Shown: in pieces, positions 25,848-34,897 of the stretch
How the letters are laid out: each line of letters opens with the position of its first letter
How positions within the stretch are numbered: the stretch's first letter is position 1
NCBI RefSeq assembly: GCF_025195125.1
Contig: NZ_JAMGSL010000006.1
Span: 1 to 45,788 of the forward strand
Direction of reading: 5' to 3'
From: Streptomyces sp. Je 1-79
GTDB lineage: Bacteria; Actinomycetota; Actinomycetes; Streptomycetales; Streptomycetaceae
Length of the DNA stretch: 45,788 bases
Made by a program: the position numbers and the translations under genes
Notes under the pieces: generated by a model
Databases searched by the model: none
What the model saw: the letters and a program-made list of their open reading frames with translations, nothing else
What the model was told of the DNA's origin: nothing

Positions 25848-27110
25848 TCAGCCCTGGGCTCCCCGCGCGATCCGCCTGCTCCTGCGGCGGTGGTCCCGCA
25901 TCGCCACCGCGCCGCCGACGATCGCGGCCACCAGCACTCCTCCGCCGACCATCACGTACGTCGCCAGGCGGGTCGAGCGCTGCTCCGGGGTCTCTCCCAG
26001 GTGGAGGGCGGCCGGAGTCGGGGCCTCGGCGTCGGTCATGCCCTCGTGGGCGACCGGCTTCTCGATGGGCTTGTCGTCCTCCGTGAGCGCCCGGACCGGG
26101 TCGACCACGCCCCAGCCCACCAGGCGGTCGTGACCGGCGATCGAGCGTTCGGCGGTCTGCTGGATCTGGGCGACGATCTGCTCCTGCGTCCACGCGCCGT
26201 GCTTGGCCTTGATCAGGGCGGCCAGGCCGGCGACGTACGGGGCGGAGAAGCTGGTGCCGTTGTCGGCGCAGTGTCCGCCGCCCGGCACGGTCGAGACCAT
26301 GTCCACTCCGGGGGCCGCCACGCCCACGAAGTCGCCCGACTGGGAGAACTGCGCGCGTTCGTTGTTGCGGTCCGACGAGGCGACGGCGAGGACGCCGGGG
26401 TACGAGGCGGGGTACGTGGGCTTCACGTTGCCGCCCAGGCCGTCGTTGCCCGCCGAGGCGACTATCACGATCTCCTTGGCCAGCGCGTCGTCGACGGCCT
26501 GCTTGAGCAGGGGCGTCGGCTCAACGGCGTTGGCGGTGTCCTGCGAGATGTTGATCACGTCCGCCTTCTTGGCGATCGCGTGCCGGATCGCCGTGGCGAG
26601 CGTCGAGGCCGTGCCGTGGCCCTCGGCGTCGTTCTGCTGGATGGGGATGACCGTGGCGTCCGGCGCCAGTCCGACGAATCCGGTGCCCTTGGCGGGGCGG
26701 GCGGCGATGATGCCCGCGACCTTGCTGCCGTGGCCCACGGTGTCGGTGGTGCCGTTCTCCTTGCCGCGCTCGATCTTGTTCCCGTTGGCGTCCTTGATCC
26801 CCTTGGGGATCAGGTTCACCCCGCTCTTGGCGTCCACGGCCTTGGCCAGCTGCGGGTTGCGGACATCGACCCCCGTGTCGATGACGGCGACCCGGACGCC
26901 CTTGCCGGTGGACTGCGTCCACAGTTCGTCCAGCAGGACGCGCTGGAGCGACCAGGGCCTGCCCTCGTACATCTTCCCGGGGAAGGTGCACTGCGAGCCG
27001 TCGTCCGCCACCGCGGTGGACAGCGGCAGCCCGCCCATGGCCAGGACCGTGCCGGCCGCCACGGCCAGGAGGCGTCGGCCGTTCCTCGTCGTCGTCATCG
27101 CCGTCGTCAT
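25848..27110 (-). CDS. mycP: Mycosin-like subtilisin protease (MycP), copy near eccB
   Basis: A 420-aa S8 protease with a signal peptide (to about 35, AVA-DD), catalytic Asp78 (VAVIDTGVD), His127 (GHGSK), Asn222 (ASAGNDG) and Ser287 (NGTSFSA), all intact. Cys41 and Cys281 could form the N-terminal-to-core disulfide seen in mycosins. The C-terminal helix (about 388-408) ends in a basic RDHRRRSRRIARG tail. It starts at ATG 27110 with GAGG 11 nt upstream, 13 nt after the eccB stop, so it shares an operon with eccB. The pairing with eccB makes it the best candidate for the structural mycosin of the complex. Confidence 0.94.
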   Translation of the reverse strand: MTTAMTTTRNGRRLLAVAAGTVLAMGGLPLSTAVADDGSQCTFPGKMYEGRPWSLQRVLLDELWTQSTGKGVRVAVIDTGVDVRNPQLAKAVDAKSGVNLIPKGIKDANGNKIERGKENGTTDTVGHGSKVAGIIAARPAKGTGFVGLAPDATVIPIQQNDAEGHGTASTLATAIRHAIAKKADVINISQDTANAVEPTPLLKQAVDDALAKEIVIVASAGNDGLGGNVKPTYPASYPGVLAVASSDRNNERAQFSQSGDFVGVAAPGVDMVSTVPGGGHCADNGTSFSAPYVAGLAALIKAKHGAWTQEQIVAQIQQTAERSIAGHDRLVGWGVVDPVRALTEDDKPIEKPVAHEGMTDAEAPTPAALHLGETPEQRSTRLATYVMVGGGVLVAAIVGGAVAMRDHRRRSRRIARGAQG

Positions 27111-27123
27111 CGTCGTGCCGTCC

Positions 27124-28647
27124 TCACGAACCCTGCGGCTGGCGCGCCGCGCCGGTCGACAGACGCGGGCCCGTGGGCAGGAAGGTCGACCACTCGGCCG
27201 GGATCGGCAGCGGTTCGACGTTCTTGTACCCCAGCCGGTTCTGCGCCTGCTGCTGCTCCGCCAGGCGTTCCTGCTTCTCCTTCTCCGAGCCCGACGAGCC
27301 GATGCCGGCGTCGTCGGTCGCGCTGTCCCCGTTCGACTGCATCGCATAGCGCAGACCGGTGTCGGTGACGAGGAAGAGGAAGCCGTTGCCGGTCGTCGAT
27401 CCCTTGAACTGCCGGAAGAGCTGGCCCGATCCGGGGGTGACGTACGCGCTGCTCGACCCGGTCGGCAGCGTCGCGGGGAAGTCGGTGCCCGCCCACGTGC
27501 TCAGTGTGGTCGCCCCGTTGTCGCCGTCCACTTCGCGCAGGACGTTGCACACGGTGTTCCGGCTGCCCTCGGTCGTGCTCGCCTCGTTGACGGGCACCGG
27601 GGCCGCCTGGGGCCACTTCTTGTCGTTGCCGAACGCCCGGCCCGGCTGGAACGCGCCACCGCTGACCGACGTCGCCTGGCCCGCCTGCCCGGTCGCCACG
27701 AGCTGCTTGCTGTTGAGCAGGAGCTTGGCCATGAAGTCCGAGACGGGAGCGACCGTGCCCTGGAGCACGACGTACATCTGCTTCCTGGTGCCGTCGGTCG
27801 CGGAGAGGACCATGCCGATCTTGTTGACCTCGGGGGCGAGGCCGTCCACGCCCGCCGGGTCTCCCGCACGGCCGGGGACGGTCGGGAAGGCGATGGGGTC
27901 GCCCTTGTGGAGGGTGCGCATCCAGGCGTCGGAGACCCGCTGGGCGGTACGGCCCTGGCCGACGAGCTGGCGCAGGAGCAGCTCGTCCTTCTCCACCTGG
28001 TACGCGGTGCCCTTGGCGTCGATCACGTACCGCGTGCCGTTGGGGCCTTCGACGTACAGCAGTTCGCCGCCGCTCAGCCGGTCGGCGCCGTCGGTCTTCT
28101 TCTCCTCGCGCTCGGCGAGGACGAACGCCGCCTTCTGGATCGCCCGGCCGCCTTCGCCCGGCCGCTCGCACACGGCCCAGCGCTTGGGCGCGCCCGCCTC
28201 CTTGTCGGTGGGCAGGCGGTCGGGGGCGTAGGGGATGCCGAGCGTGGCGCCGTGCGGGATCTTGCCGCTGTCGAGAACGGATTCGTCGACGTTGATGACC
28301 TTGCCCTTGTTGGGGTCGAGGAGCAGCTTGGCCGACGACATGTTCAGGACCGGGTGGAGCTGCGTCTTGTCGCCGGTCTTGAGGACGACGTAGCGCGTCG
28401 TCGACTTGCTGGCGATGATGACGTTCTCGCCCGGCTTGTCCCAGTCCTTGGGGGCGACGGGCTTGAACATGCCCCAGGCGCCGAAGACGGCGAGGATCAC
28501 CACGCCGACGATGGCTCCCGGTGCCACCGCGCGCAGTGGGCGCGGTGCGCCTTCCTCCGAGCCTGTCGCGTTCGGCTGTACGAACTGCGCAATCAGCCTC
28601 CGCTTCGCGAAGGTGTAGGCGTTCAGTTCATCCCGTCGTGATGCCAT
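27124..28647 (-). CDS. eccB: Type VII secretion membrane protein EccB
   Basis: The 507-aa core membrane component begins MASRRDELNAYTFAKRRL, the usual cytosolic EccB start, with a single membrane helix at about 45-65 (GAIVGVVILAVFGAWGMF), followed by the large extracytoplasmic R1-R4 repeat and core region. Cysteines in WAVCERP and NTVCNVL match the family pair. Start ATG 28647 gives the familiar N-terminus; the open frame upstream to 28692 does not. It is divergent from eccE over 181 nt. In the ESX complex EccB forms the periplasmic part above the EccC/EccD channel. Confidence 0.95.
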   Translation of the reverse strand: MASRRDELNAYTFAKRRLIAQFVQPNATGSEEGAPRPLRAVAPGAIVGVVILAVFGAWGMFKPVAPKDWDKPGENVIIASKSTTRYVVLKTGDKTQLHPVLNMSSAKLLLDPNKGKVINVDESVLDSGKIPHGATLGIPYAPDRLPTDKEAGAPKRWAVCERPGEGGRAIQKAAFVLAEREEKKTDGADRLSGGELLYVEGPNGTRYVIDAKGTAYQVEKDELLLRQLVGQGRTAQRVSDAWMRTLHKGDPIAFPTVPGRAGDPAGVDGLAPEVNKIGMVLSATDGTRKQMYVVLQGTVAPVSDFMAKLLLNSKQLVATGQAGQATSVSGGAFQPGRAFGNDKKWPQAAPVPVNEASTTEGSRNTVCNVLREVDGDNGATTLSTWAGTDFPATLPTGSSSAYVTPGSGQLFRQFKGSTTGNGFLFLVTDTGLRYAMQSNGDSATDDAGIGSSGSEKEKQERLAEQQQAQNRLGYKNVEPLPIPAEWSTFLPTGPRLSTGAARQPQGS

Positions 28648-28828
28648 CTGTTCGCTTGTCCCTCTCCCCGATGGGCGACCAGGGTCCCACACTCATCGGG
28701 CCGGTCAGCCGTCCCGCAGCCCCCTACTATGCCTGTCGGCGCTTGCGTCTCACTGCTCAGGTAGGGTGATCGCCCAGTCAACGCCCATGGGAATTCGGCT
28801 ATTACGGACACGAGGGGGCAACGCGGCG
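28648..28828. promoter_or_regulatory. Divergent eccB/eccE intergenic region
   Basis: The 181 nt between two divergent structural genes must hold promoters for both. On the plus strand TAGGGT (about 28760) fits a -10; a matching -35 at 16-18 nt was not seen. On the minus strand CATAGTAGGGG is the best -10-like stretch. No inverted repeat strong enough to call an operator was found. Confidence 0.4.
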
Positions 28829-30175
28829 ATGGGTACGGCGACGCGTGCGCGGAACGGGCGGACTACCGGCCGGACGACCGGAACTTCCCGACGGCAACGC
28901 AGCAATGGCGGCGCCGAGACTCGAACAGCGCCTGCACCGGGCGGTGTCCCCGCGACCACGACGCTGCGCCCGCTGTCGCGCACCGGCCGGGTGGGGCCCT
29001 TCCAGCTGCGGCAGCTGGTCCTCGTCGAGTCGGCCCTGGCGCTCGTCGCGGTCGGGCTGGCGATGGGCGGCCTCTGGCTCGTTCCCACCTGTGTGGCGGC
29101 CGGCCTGCTGGTGGTGCTCGCGGCGATCCGCCGCCGCGGTCAGGCGATGCAGGACTGGCTGGGGACCGCGCTCGCTCTGCGCGCCCGCCGGAGCAACACC
29201 GCCCCGGCCGCACCCGAGTCGGACCCGGCGCTGGCTCCCGTGACCGAGAGCGTGCCGGGCTTCCGCGCCTCGCCGTACGTCGACCGCAACCACCGCACCA
29301 TCGGCATGCTCGGCGACGGCACCTTCCTGACCGCCGTGCTGCGCGTCGAGGCGAGCGGCTCGGCGCTGCGTCCGGTCTTCGGAGCCCGGGCCTTTCCGCT
29401 CTCGCTCCTGGGCGGCGCCCTGGAGGTCGACGACATCGTGGTGGAGTCGGTGCAGCTGGTGCAGCAGGTACGCGCGGCTCCCGCGCCGCACCTCCCCCAG
29501 CAGTCCGTGGCCCGCCTCTCCTACGCCCCGCTGCAGGAACGGACCGGCGCCCCCGCGCTCCGGCTGACCTGGGTGGCCGTGAAGCTGGACCCCGAACTCT
29601 GCCGGGAGGCCGTGGAGGCCCGCGGCGGCGGAGTCGAGGGCGCTCAGCGCTGTCTGGTCCGGATCGCGGACCATCTGGCGAGCCGCATCACCGGTGCGGG
29701 CTTCCAGGCCTCCGTACTGGACCAGGAGGAGCTCAACTCCACCATGGCGACGGCGGCCTGCACGAGCCCGCGCGCCGCGGCCCGCGCCGGGCGTCCCGAC
29801 GCGGCGCCCCAGCGGCGTACGGCCGAGACGTCCCGGGTGTGGCGCTGCGACGACCGCTGGCACACCACGTACGCGGTCGGCCGCTGGCCCGAACTCGGCC
29901 GGGGCGCGGCGCCGCTGCCCAGGCTGGTCTCGCTGCTGACCTCCGTACCGGCGTACGCCACGACGATCAGCCTCACCGTGCGGCGCGGAACGCGCCAGGG
30001 AGCCATGGACGTCGGTGGCCACGTGCGGGTCACCGGCGGCTCCGACAACGAACTGGTCCGGGTGCGGCGGACCTTGGAGGAGGCGGCGCGGACCGCCAAG
30101 GTCGGCCTGCTCCGGCTCGACCGCGAACAGCTGCCGGGTGTGCTGGCGACGATGCCTCTGGGAGGTGCCCGGTGA
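28829..30175 (+). CDS. eccE: Type VII secretion protein EccE
   Basis: The 448-aa protein has a basic, low-complexity N-terminus (1-60), two adjacent hydrophobic helices (about 66-105, with VLVESALALVAVGLAMGGLW), and a cytosolic domain of about 330 residues with the conserved RASPYVDRNHRTIGMLGDG-like region and HTTYAVGRWP. ATG 28829 is chosen because GAGGGGG lies about 10 nt upstream; the frame is open back to 28766. In the ESX complex EccE sits at the edge of the membrane assembly. Its stop overlaps the next gene's start as GTGA. Confidence 0.9.
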   Translation: MGTATRARNGRTTGRTTGTSRRQRSNGGAETRTAPAPGGVPATTTLRPLSRTGRVGPFQLRQLVLVESALALVAVGLAMGGLWLVPTCVAAGLLVVLAAIRRRGQAMQDWLGTALALRARRSNTAPAAPESDPALAPVTESVPGFRASPYVDRNHRTIGMLGDGTFLTAVLRVEASGSALRPVFGARAFPLSLLGGALEVDDIVVESVQLVQQVRAAPAPHLPQQSVARLSYAPLQERTGAPALRLTWVAVKLDPELCREAVEARGGGVEGAQRCLVRIADHLASRITGAGFQASVLDQEELNSTMATAACTSPRAAARAGRPDAAPQRRTAETSRVWRCDDRWHTTYAVGRWPELGRGAAPLPRLVSLLTSVPAYATTISLTVRRGTRQGAMDVGGHVRVTGGSDNELVRVRRTLEEAARTAKVGLLRLDREQLPGVLATMPLGGAR

Positions 30176-30891
30176 GGGGACGTGGCGGAACGTCGAAGGG
30201 GCTGCGCGGCCTGCTCGGCCCACGGCATGCGGGGCACACCATGCCCGCCGACCATCTCGGTGCCCTGTCGCTGCCCGTGGGCGACGACGGCGTGGTCATC
30301 GGCGAGGACGCCGAGGGACGCTCGCAGTTGGTGGGGTTCCACCGCTCGACGCCGTACGACGTCCTTCTCATCGGCGGTCTGTGGACGGCGCAGGTGCTGG
30401 CGCTCCGCGCGGCCGGCACGGGAGCCCGGGTGGTCGTGGAGACCGGACGGCCCCAGGAGTGGGTCGGGCTGGCGCAGGCGGCCGGAGCGGGCCTGGAGTG
30501 CATCACCCTCGCCGACGTGGGGCGGGTGCCTCCGCTGGGCGCGACCGTGGGCAGTCCCGTGGTCGTGGTGCGCGACTGCGGCATGCGGCCGCCGCGCGGG
30601 CGGGTCGTCTCGTCGCCGTGGCAGTCCGTACTGACTCTTCTGCCCTATCTCAGCCCGGTGGCGCCGCGGCTCATGCGCGCCGCGACGCTCGTCGGCGTCC
30701 AGCGGGTGTCGCCCCAGGAGGCGCAGCAGATCGGACGGATCCTGGGGCTGGCCCAGGGCGAGGTCGAGGCGCTGCCGACGCTGGCGGACGGCGTCACGCT
30801 CTGGTGCGCGGGCGGCGACCGGCAGTGGGTGATGACGAGCGCGACGGACGCGGAGTCCGGTCTGCTGGGCATGGCCCGCCGGATGGACTGA
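30172..30891 (+). CDS. EccE-coupled T7SS accessory protein, hypothetical
   Basis: The 239-aa soluble protein overlaps eccE by GTGA and has GGAGG 7 nt before its GTG, so its translation is coupled to eccE. The sequence is alpha/beta with alternating hydrophobic strands (VLLIGGLW, GARVVVETGRP, GSPVVVVRDCG) that look Rossmann- or FtsK-like, but there is no Walker A motif. It ends with an all-alpha/beta part (LADGVTLWCAGGDRQWVM). A cytosolic partner of EccE is inferred from the coupling. I do not recognise the family. Confidence 0.75.
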   Translation: MRGRGGTSKGLRGLLGPRHAGHTMPADHLGALSLPVGDDGVVIGEDAEGRSQLVGFHRSTPYDVLLIGGLWTAQVLALRAAGTGARVVVETGRPQEWVGLAQAAGAGLECITLADVGRVPPLGATVGSPVVVVRDCGMRPPRGRVVSSPWQSVLTLLPYLSPVAPRLMRAATLVGVQRVSPQEAQQIGRILGLAQGEVEALPTLADGVTLWCAGGDRQWVMTSATDAESGLLGMARRMD

Positions 30892-31038
30892 ACCACCCCC
30901 GGGTGAGCGGGCGGCCGAACCGCCCCCACCAGGGCGGTGAGCTGCCTAGTATCCGTGGATGACGCCGAGCGGCGCCGAACGGATCGGCGCCACCTGACAC
31001 TTGGGCCGTCCACGCGGCCGTGAGCGAGAGGAACCCCC

Positions 31039-31272
31039 ATGGGGAGCGCGCAGGAAAAGGACGAGCTGTACGCCCTCGACATCTCCGACGTCGAATGGCA
31101 GGGCGCCCCGGGTACGAGCCCGGACGAGGAGCGGGTCGAGATCGCCCATTTGCCGGGCGGGGCGGTCGCCATGCGCTCCTCGCTGGATCCCGACACCGTG
31201 CTGCGCTACACCGAGGCCGAGTGGCGGGCGTTCGTGCTCGGTGCGCGGGACGGGGAGTTCGACCTCCGCTGA
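31039..31272 (+). CDS. DUF397 domain protein
   Basis: The 77-aa protein has the DUF397 pattern: an N-terminal acidic segment, VEIAHLPGGAVAMRSSLDPD (conserved VEVA, ald-VRDSK-dP region in diverged form) and the terminal LRYTEAEWRAFVLGARDGEFD. RBS GAGG lies 9 nt before ATG 31039. DUF397 proteins normally sit beside an XRE-type HTH regulator and act as its partner, but no such regulator gene is found in this window, so it appears to be an orphan. It is 147 nt downstream of the EccE-coupled gene. Confidence 0.85.
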   Translation: MGSAQEKDELYALDISDVEWQGAPGTSPDEERVEIAHLPGGAVAMRSSLDPDTVLRYTEAEWRAFVLGARDGEFDLR

Positions 31273-31629
31273 GGTGACGGCGGCGGGTGTGAGGACGGCC
31301 GCGCTACGAGACCGGATTGTTGGGCCGCACACGGCGGGTGAACCGACCGCACTCTGACTCGTACGCAGTTGTACTGTTTTGACCCACCCGATTCTTCACG
31401 CTCCGCCGCACCCGTGTCACCTGAGGGCAACGCGTGACGCAGGGGACGGCCGCCGGGAGCGGACGGGCCTGCCGGAGCGGTGATGCGGGCGATTAGGGTG
31501 GGTCAGGGCGCGGCAGAAGACCCTCGGGCTTGTTCGCCGTGTCCCAGGGGGAGAGCCGGGCCGATCGGAAGTGAACGGTGGCCCCCACCCACGACGGCAC
31601 AAGGGTGCTCGACCACACCAGGAGGCACA
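31273..31629. other. Intergenic region upstream of the EspI-like gene
   Basis: This 357-nt stretch has no gene I can support; the frame entering the EspI-like gene is open back to 31480 but lacks typical coding bias and a ribosome-binding site. It includes a lower-GC patch (about 31345-31405, with CAGTTGTACTG and TTTTGACC) and a TAGGGT hexamer near 31495 that could be a -10 for the downstream gene. A promoter is likely, but it could not be fixed. Confidence 0.4.
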
Positions 31630-34600
31630 GTGAACAGCGATCGGGACGACATCCACGGGGGCTGGAACCTTCCCGTCGACGAGTCCGACGCGGATCCCGC
31701 AGAGCTGACGGGTGAGTTCACCATCGACTACACGCCGCCCGCCTGGTACACGCAGAGCGCGTCCGGCGACTCCTCCGGCGGTTCCGCGGGGCAGCAGTCG
31801 CCGCCTCCGCCGTCGGGTGCACCGGTCGCCGTACCCGGCCTGCCCGCGGGGAGCGGCTTCCAGCCGAACGTTCCGCCGACGCCACCCGCCCCGCCCGCGG
31901 CGCCCGTTGCCGGGCCGGGCACCACACCGACCGCTCCCCCTGCCGTCGGCGCGCCGATGCCCGCCGAGGCGTCCTCGCAGCCGTTCGACAACGGGGATCT
32001 GGACAGTGGTGCGACGATGCGTTTCTCCCCCGCCGCCATGAAGCGTGAGATGGCGGAGATCGCGGAGCGCGCGGCGGCGCAGTCCGCCGCGGAGGGCCAG
32101 ACCCCGTCGGGGTCCGCCGAGCCGGCCGTGAGCGGCGACGTGACGCCCGAGCCGGTGACGGCGGCGACCGCCGCCGAGCCGACCGACGAGGCCACCCCGG
32201 AGTCGCGGTCGCAGACGGCCACCACGTCGGACCCGTCCGACGACGCGCCCGCCGCCGACGTGTCCGACACACCGGGGCAGGCCGCCCCGGAGGACGACGG
32301 CGCACAGGCCTCGACGGACCAGGACGGCGAGGACGCGCCGGGCACCGGCACGGACTCCCCGGACGAGGCCGCCGACGGTGCGGCGCCCGGTGCGGAGCCG
32401 GCCCCGCACGCCGAGAGCGACGCGGCCGCCGACGGTCCCGCCCCGGAGGACGCCCCCACGCCCGCGCAGTACCCCTCCCAGCCCGAGCCCCAGGACGCTC
32501 CCCCGGCCACGCTGCCGCCGGCCGCCCTGCCGCCCGCGCTGCCTTCGCCCGCACCCCAGGACGGGGCCGGGCTGCCCCCGCTGCCGCCGTCGTTCCAGCC
32601 CGCCGCTCCCGGCGCGGCCCCGCAGTGGCCCGCCCCGGCCCCGACGGGCGACCAGTCGGCGCCGCCGGCAGCGCCGTTGCCCGCGGCCTCCTGGCCCGCC
32701 CCGGCGACTCCCGTACCGCCGCAGGGCGGCTACGGGTTCCCGCACCCGGGTCAGGCTCAGCCCACGCCCCAGGCGCCGGTCGCCCCCGCGCCGCAGGGCG
32801 GGTACGGCTTCCCGCACCCGGGTCAGGCTCAGCCGGAGGCGCCGGGCAACCCGGCGCCGCAGGGTGGTTACGGCTTCCCCCATCCCGGCCAGGCACAGCC
32901 GCACACGCCGCAGGGTGGTTACGGGTTCCCGCACCCCGGCCAGGCACAGCCTCAGCCCGGCCAGCCGCTGCCCGGTCAGGTCCCGCCCGGCCAGCCTCAG
33001 CCCGGCCAGCCTCAGCCCGGCCAGCCTCAGCCCCAGCCCGGACAGCCTCAGCAGGCCCCCGTGCCCCCGCAGGCTCAGGGCGGTTACGGCTTCCCCCAGC
33101 AGGGCGCTCCCGCGCCGCAGGGTGGGTACGGCTTCCCGCACCCTGGTCAGCCCCAGCCCGCACCGCAGGCCCCTCAGCCCCCCACGGCCGGGCAGGCGCA
33201 TCCCGACGCGCAGGTGCCGCCGCAGGCGCCCGTCGATCCGCGGACCGGTGCCGCCTGGCCCACGCCCGTGACGCACGACCAGCGTGAGCGGTCCGTGCCG
33301 GGTGCTCCGCTCGGGTACACCGCGGCCGTCGAGCTCTCCTCCGACCGGCTGCTGCGCAACAACAAGCAGAAGGCCAAGTCCAGCCGGAACCCCGGCGCCT
33401 CCAACCGCTTCAAGATCGGCGGCAAGAAGGAGGAGGCCGAGCGTCAGCGCAAGCTGGAACTGATCCGTACGCCCGTCCTGTCCTGCTACCGGATCGCGGT
33501 CATCTCCCTCAAGGGCGGTGTCGGCAAGACCACGACCACCACCGCGCTCGGCGCGACGCTGGCCACCGAGCGGCAGGACAAGATCCTCGCCATCGACGCC
33601 AACCCCGACGCCGGCACGCTCGGCCGCCGGGTGCGGCGCGAGACCGGGGCCACCATCCGTGACCTCGTCCAGGCGATCCCGTACCTCAACTCGTACATGG
33701 ACATCCGCCGCTTCACCTCGCAGGCGCCCTCCGGTCTGGAGATCATCGCCAACGACGTGGACCCGGCCGTCTCGACGACGTTCAACGACGAGGACTACCG
33801 GCGGGCGATCGACGTCCTGGGCAAGCAGTACCCGGTCATCCTCACCGACTCCGGTACGGGTCTGCTCTACAGCGCGATGCGCGGTGTGCTGGACCTCGCC
33901 GACCAGCTGATCATCATCTCCACCCCGTCCGTCGACGGCGCCTCCAGTGCGTCGACGACGCTCGACTGGCTCTCGGCGCACGGTTACGCGGAGCTGGTGC
34001 AGCGTTCGATCACGGTCATCTCCGGGGTCCGCGAGACCGGCAAGATGATCAAGGTCGACGACATCGTGCAGCACTTCCAGACCCGCTGCCGCGGGGTGAT
34101 CGTGGTGCCGTTCGACGAGCACCTGTCGGCCGGCGCGGAGGTCGACCTCGACATGATGCGACCGAAGACACGCGAGGCGTACTTCAACCTGTCGGCGATG
34201 GTGGCCGAGGACTTCGTCCGGGCGCAGCAGGCGCAGGGGCTGTGGACCGGCGACGGCCAGGGCGGTCTGCCGCCGCACATGGCGCCGCCGATGCCGGGGC
34301 ATCAGATGCCGGGTCAGCCCGTCCCCGGTCAGCCGATGCCGCACCAGCCCATGCCCGGTCAGCCGATGCCCGGTCAGCCAATGCCCGGTCAGGCCGCCTC
34401 CGGTCAGCCGTATCCGCCGCAGCCGGGACAGCCGTACGCGCCCCAGCCGTACCCGCAGGGCCAGCCGCAGCCGTACCCGCAGCAGCCCTACGCGCCGCAG
34501 CACGGTCAGCCGGGTCAGGCCGGCCAGCCGCCGGAGTACGGCCGACCGGGTCAATCCGGCGCGCCCGGTCAGCCCGGCGTGCCCCAGGGCTGGCAGCAGC

Positions 34601-34725
34601 CTCCGGCGCAGCAGCCCGCAGCCCCGCCGGCGCAAGCGGATCCGAACGCTCCCGTACCTCCCGCCGGGTGGCCCCAGCAGCCCCCGCAGGCGCCCCCGCA
34701 GGCACCGCCAGCCCCTCAGCAGTAA
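31630..34725 (+). CDS. EspI-like Pro/Gln-rich protein with MinD/ParA-type ATPase domain
   Basis: The 1031-aa protein has a conserved-looking N-terminus ([18 protein letters not shown]), about 550 residues of low-complexity Pro/Ala/Gln/Glu with six QGGYGFP repeats (365-505), a MinD/ParA-type ATPase domain (about 610-870) and a second repeat tail rich in GQPMPGQ. The deviant Walker A is KGGVGKTT (628-635); the switch regions IDANPDAG and LTDSGTGL follow. The layout matches mycobacterial EspI of ESX-1, a regulator that responds to ATP level. It starts at GTG 31630, 4 nt after GGAGG. A strong terminator follows. The role is probably regulation or positioning of the secretion machine; export is less likely. 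Confidence 0.88.
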   Translation: MNSDRDDIHGGWNLPVDESDADPAELTGEFTIDYTPPAWYTQSASGDSSGGSAGQQSPPPPSGAPVAVPGLPAGSGFQPNVPPTPPAPPAAPVAGPGTTPTAPPAVGAPMPAEASSQPFDNGDLDSGATMRFSPAAMKREMAEIAERAAAQSAAEGQTPSGSAEPAVSGDVTPEPVTAATAAEPTDEATPESRSQTATTSDPSDDAPAADVSDTPGQAAPEDDGAQASTDQDGEDAPGTGTDSPDEAADGAAPGAEPAPHAESDAAADGPAPEDAPTPAQYPSQPEPQDAPPATLPPAALPPALPSPAPQDGAGLPPLPPSFQPAAPGAAPQWPAPAPTGDQSAPPAAPLPAASWPAPATPVPPQGGYGFPHPGQAQPTPQAPVAPAPQGGYGFPHPGQAQPEAPGNPAPQGGYGFPHPGQAQPHTPQGGYGFPHPGQAQPQPGQPLPGQVPPGQPQPGQPQPGQPQPQPGQPQQAPVPPQAQGGYGFPQQGAPAPQGGYGFPHPGQPQPAPQAPQPPTAGQAHPDAQVPPQAPVDPRTGAAWPTPVTHDQRERSVPGAPLGYTAAVELSSDRLLRNNKQKAKSSRNPGASNRFKIGGKKEEAERQRKLELIRTPVLSCYRIAVISLKGGVGKTTTTTALGATLATERQDKILAIDANPDAGTLGRRVRRETGATIRDLVQAIPYLNSYMDIRRFTSQAPSGLEIIANDVDPAVSTTFNDEDYRRAIDVLGKQYPVILTDSGTGLLYSAMRGVLDLADQLIIISTPSVDGASSASTTLDWLSAHGYAELVQRSITVISGVRETGKMIKVDDIVQHFQTRCRGVIVVPFDEHLSAGAEVDLDMMRPKTREAYFNLSAMVAEDFVRAQQAQGLWTGDGQGGLPPHMAPPMPGHQMPGQPVPGQPMPHQPMPGQPMPGQPMPGQAASGQPYPPQPGQPYAPQPYPQGQPQPYPQQPYAPQHGQPGQAGQPPEYGRPGQSGAPGQPGVPQGWQQPPAQQPAAPPAQADPNAPVPPAGWPQQPPQAPPQAPPAPQQ
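32722..33138 (+). repeat. [11 protein letters not shown] repeat array in the EspI-like protein
   Basis: Six QGGYGFP copies (first codon 32722, last copy 33118-33138) are separated by variable Pro/Gln spacers, mostly followed by HPGQAQP. Third positions vary (GGC, GGG, GGT), so the peptide appears maintained despite drift. A distinct GQPMPGQ-type array occurs after the ATPase domain at about 34300-34400. Confidence 0.85.
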
Positions 34726-34747
34726 GGCGTCACAGGAGTAGACCAAT

Positions 34748-34781
34748 GAGGCCCCGCACCGGCTCCCCGGTGCGGGGCCTC
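34748..34781 (+). terminator. Terminator after the EspI-like gene
   Basis: GAGGCCCCGCACCGG (34748-34762) and its complement (34767-34781) form a perfect 15-bp stem with a 4-nt loop, 22 nt past the stop. It is the strongest terminator in the window and separates the T7SS genes from the ABC importer operon. Confidence 0.85.
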
Positions 34782-34897
34782 CTCGCATTCCCGCAGCCCA
34801 CAAGGGGTTTGAGTCATCGTTGACGACGCTTGTCCACCGCTGATAAACCTTCGCTTCACCAGTTGGCGCCCAAGATCCACGACGCGAGGTACGTCCT

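Noticed and set aside
31480..31629. Upstream extension of the EspI-like protein by 50 residues
   Set aside because: GTG 31630 has a well-spaced GGAGG, and the upstream residues look non-coding.
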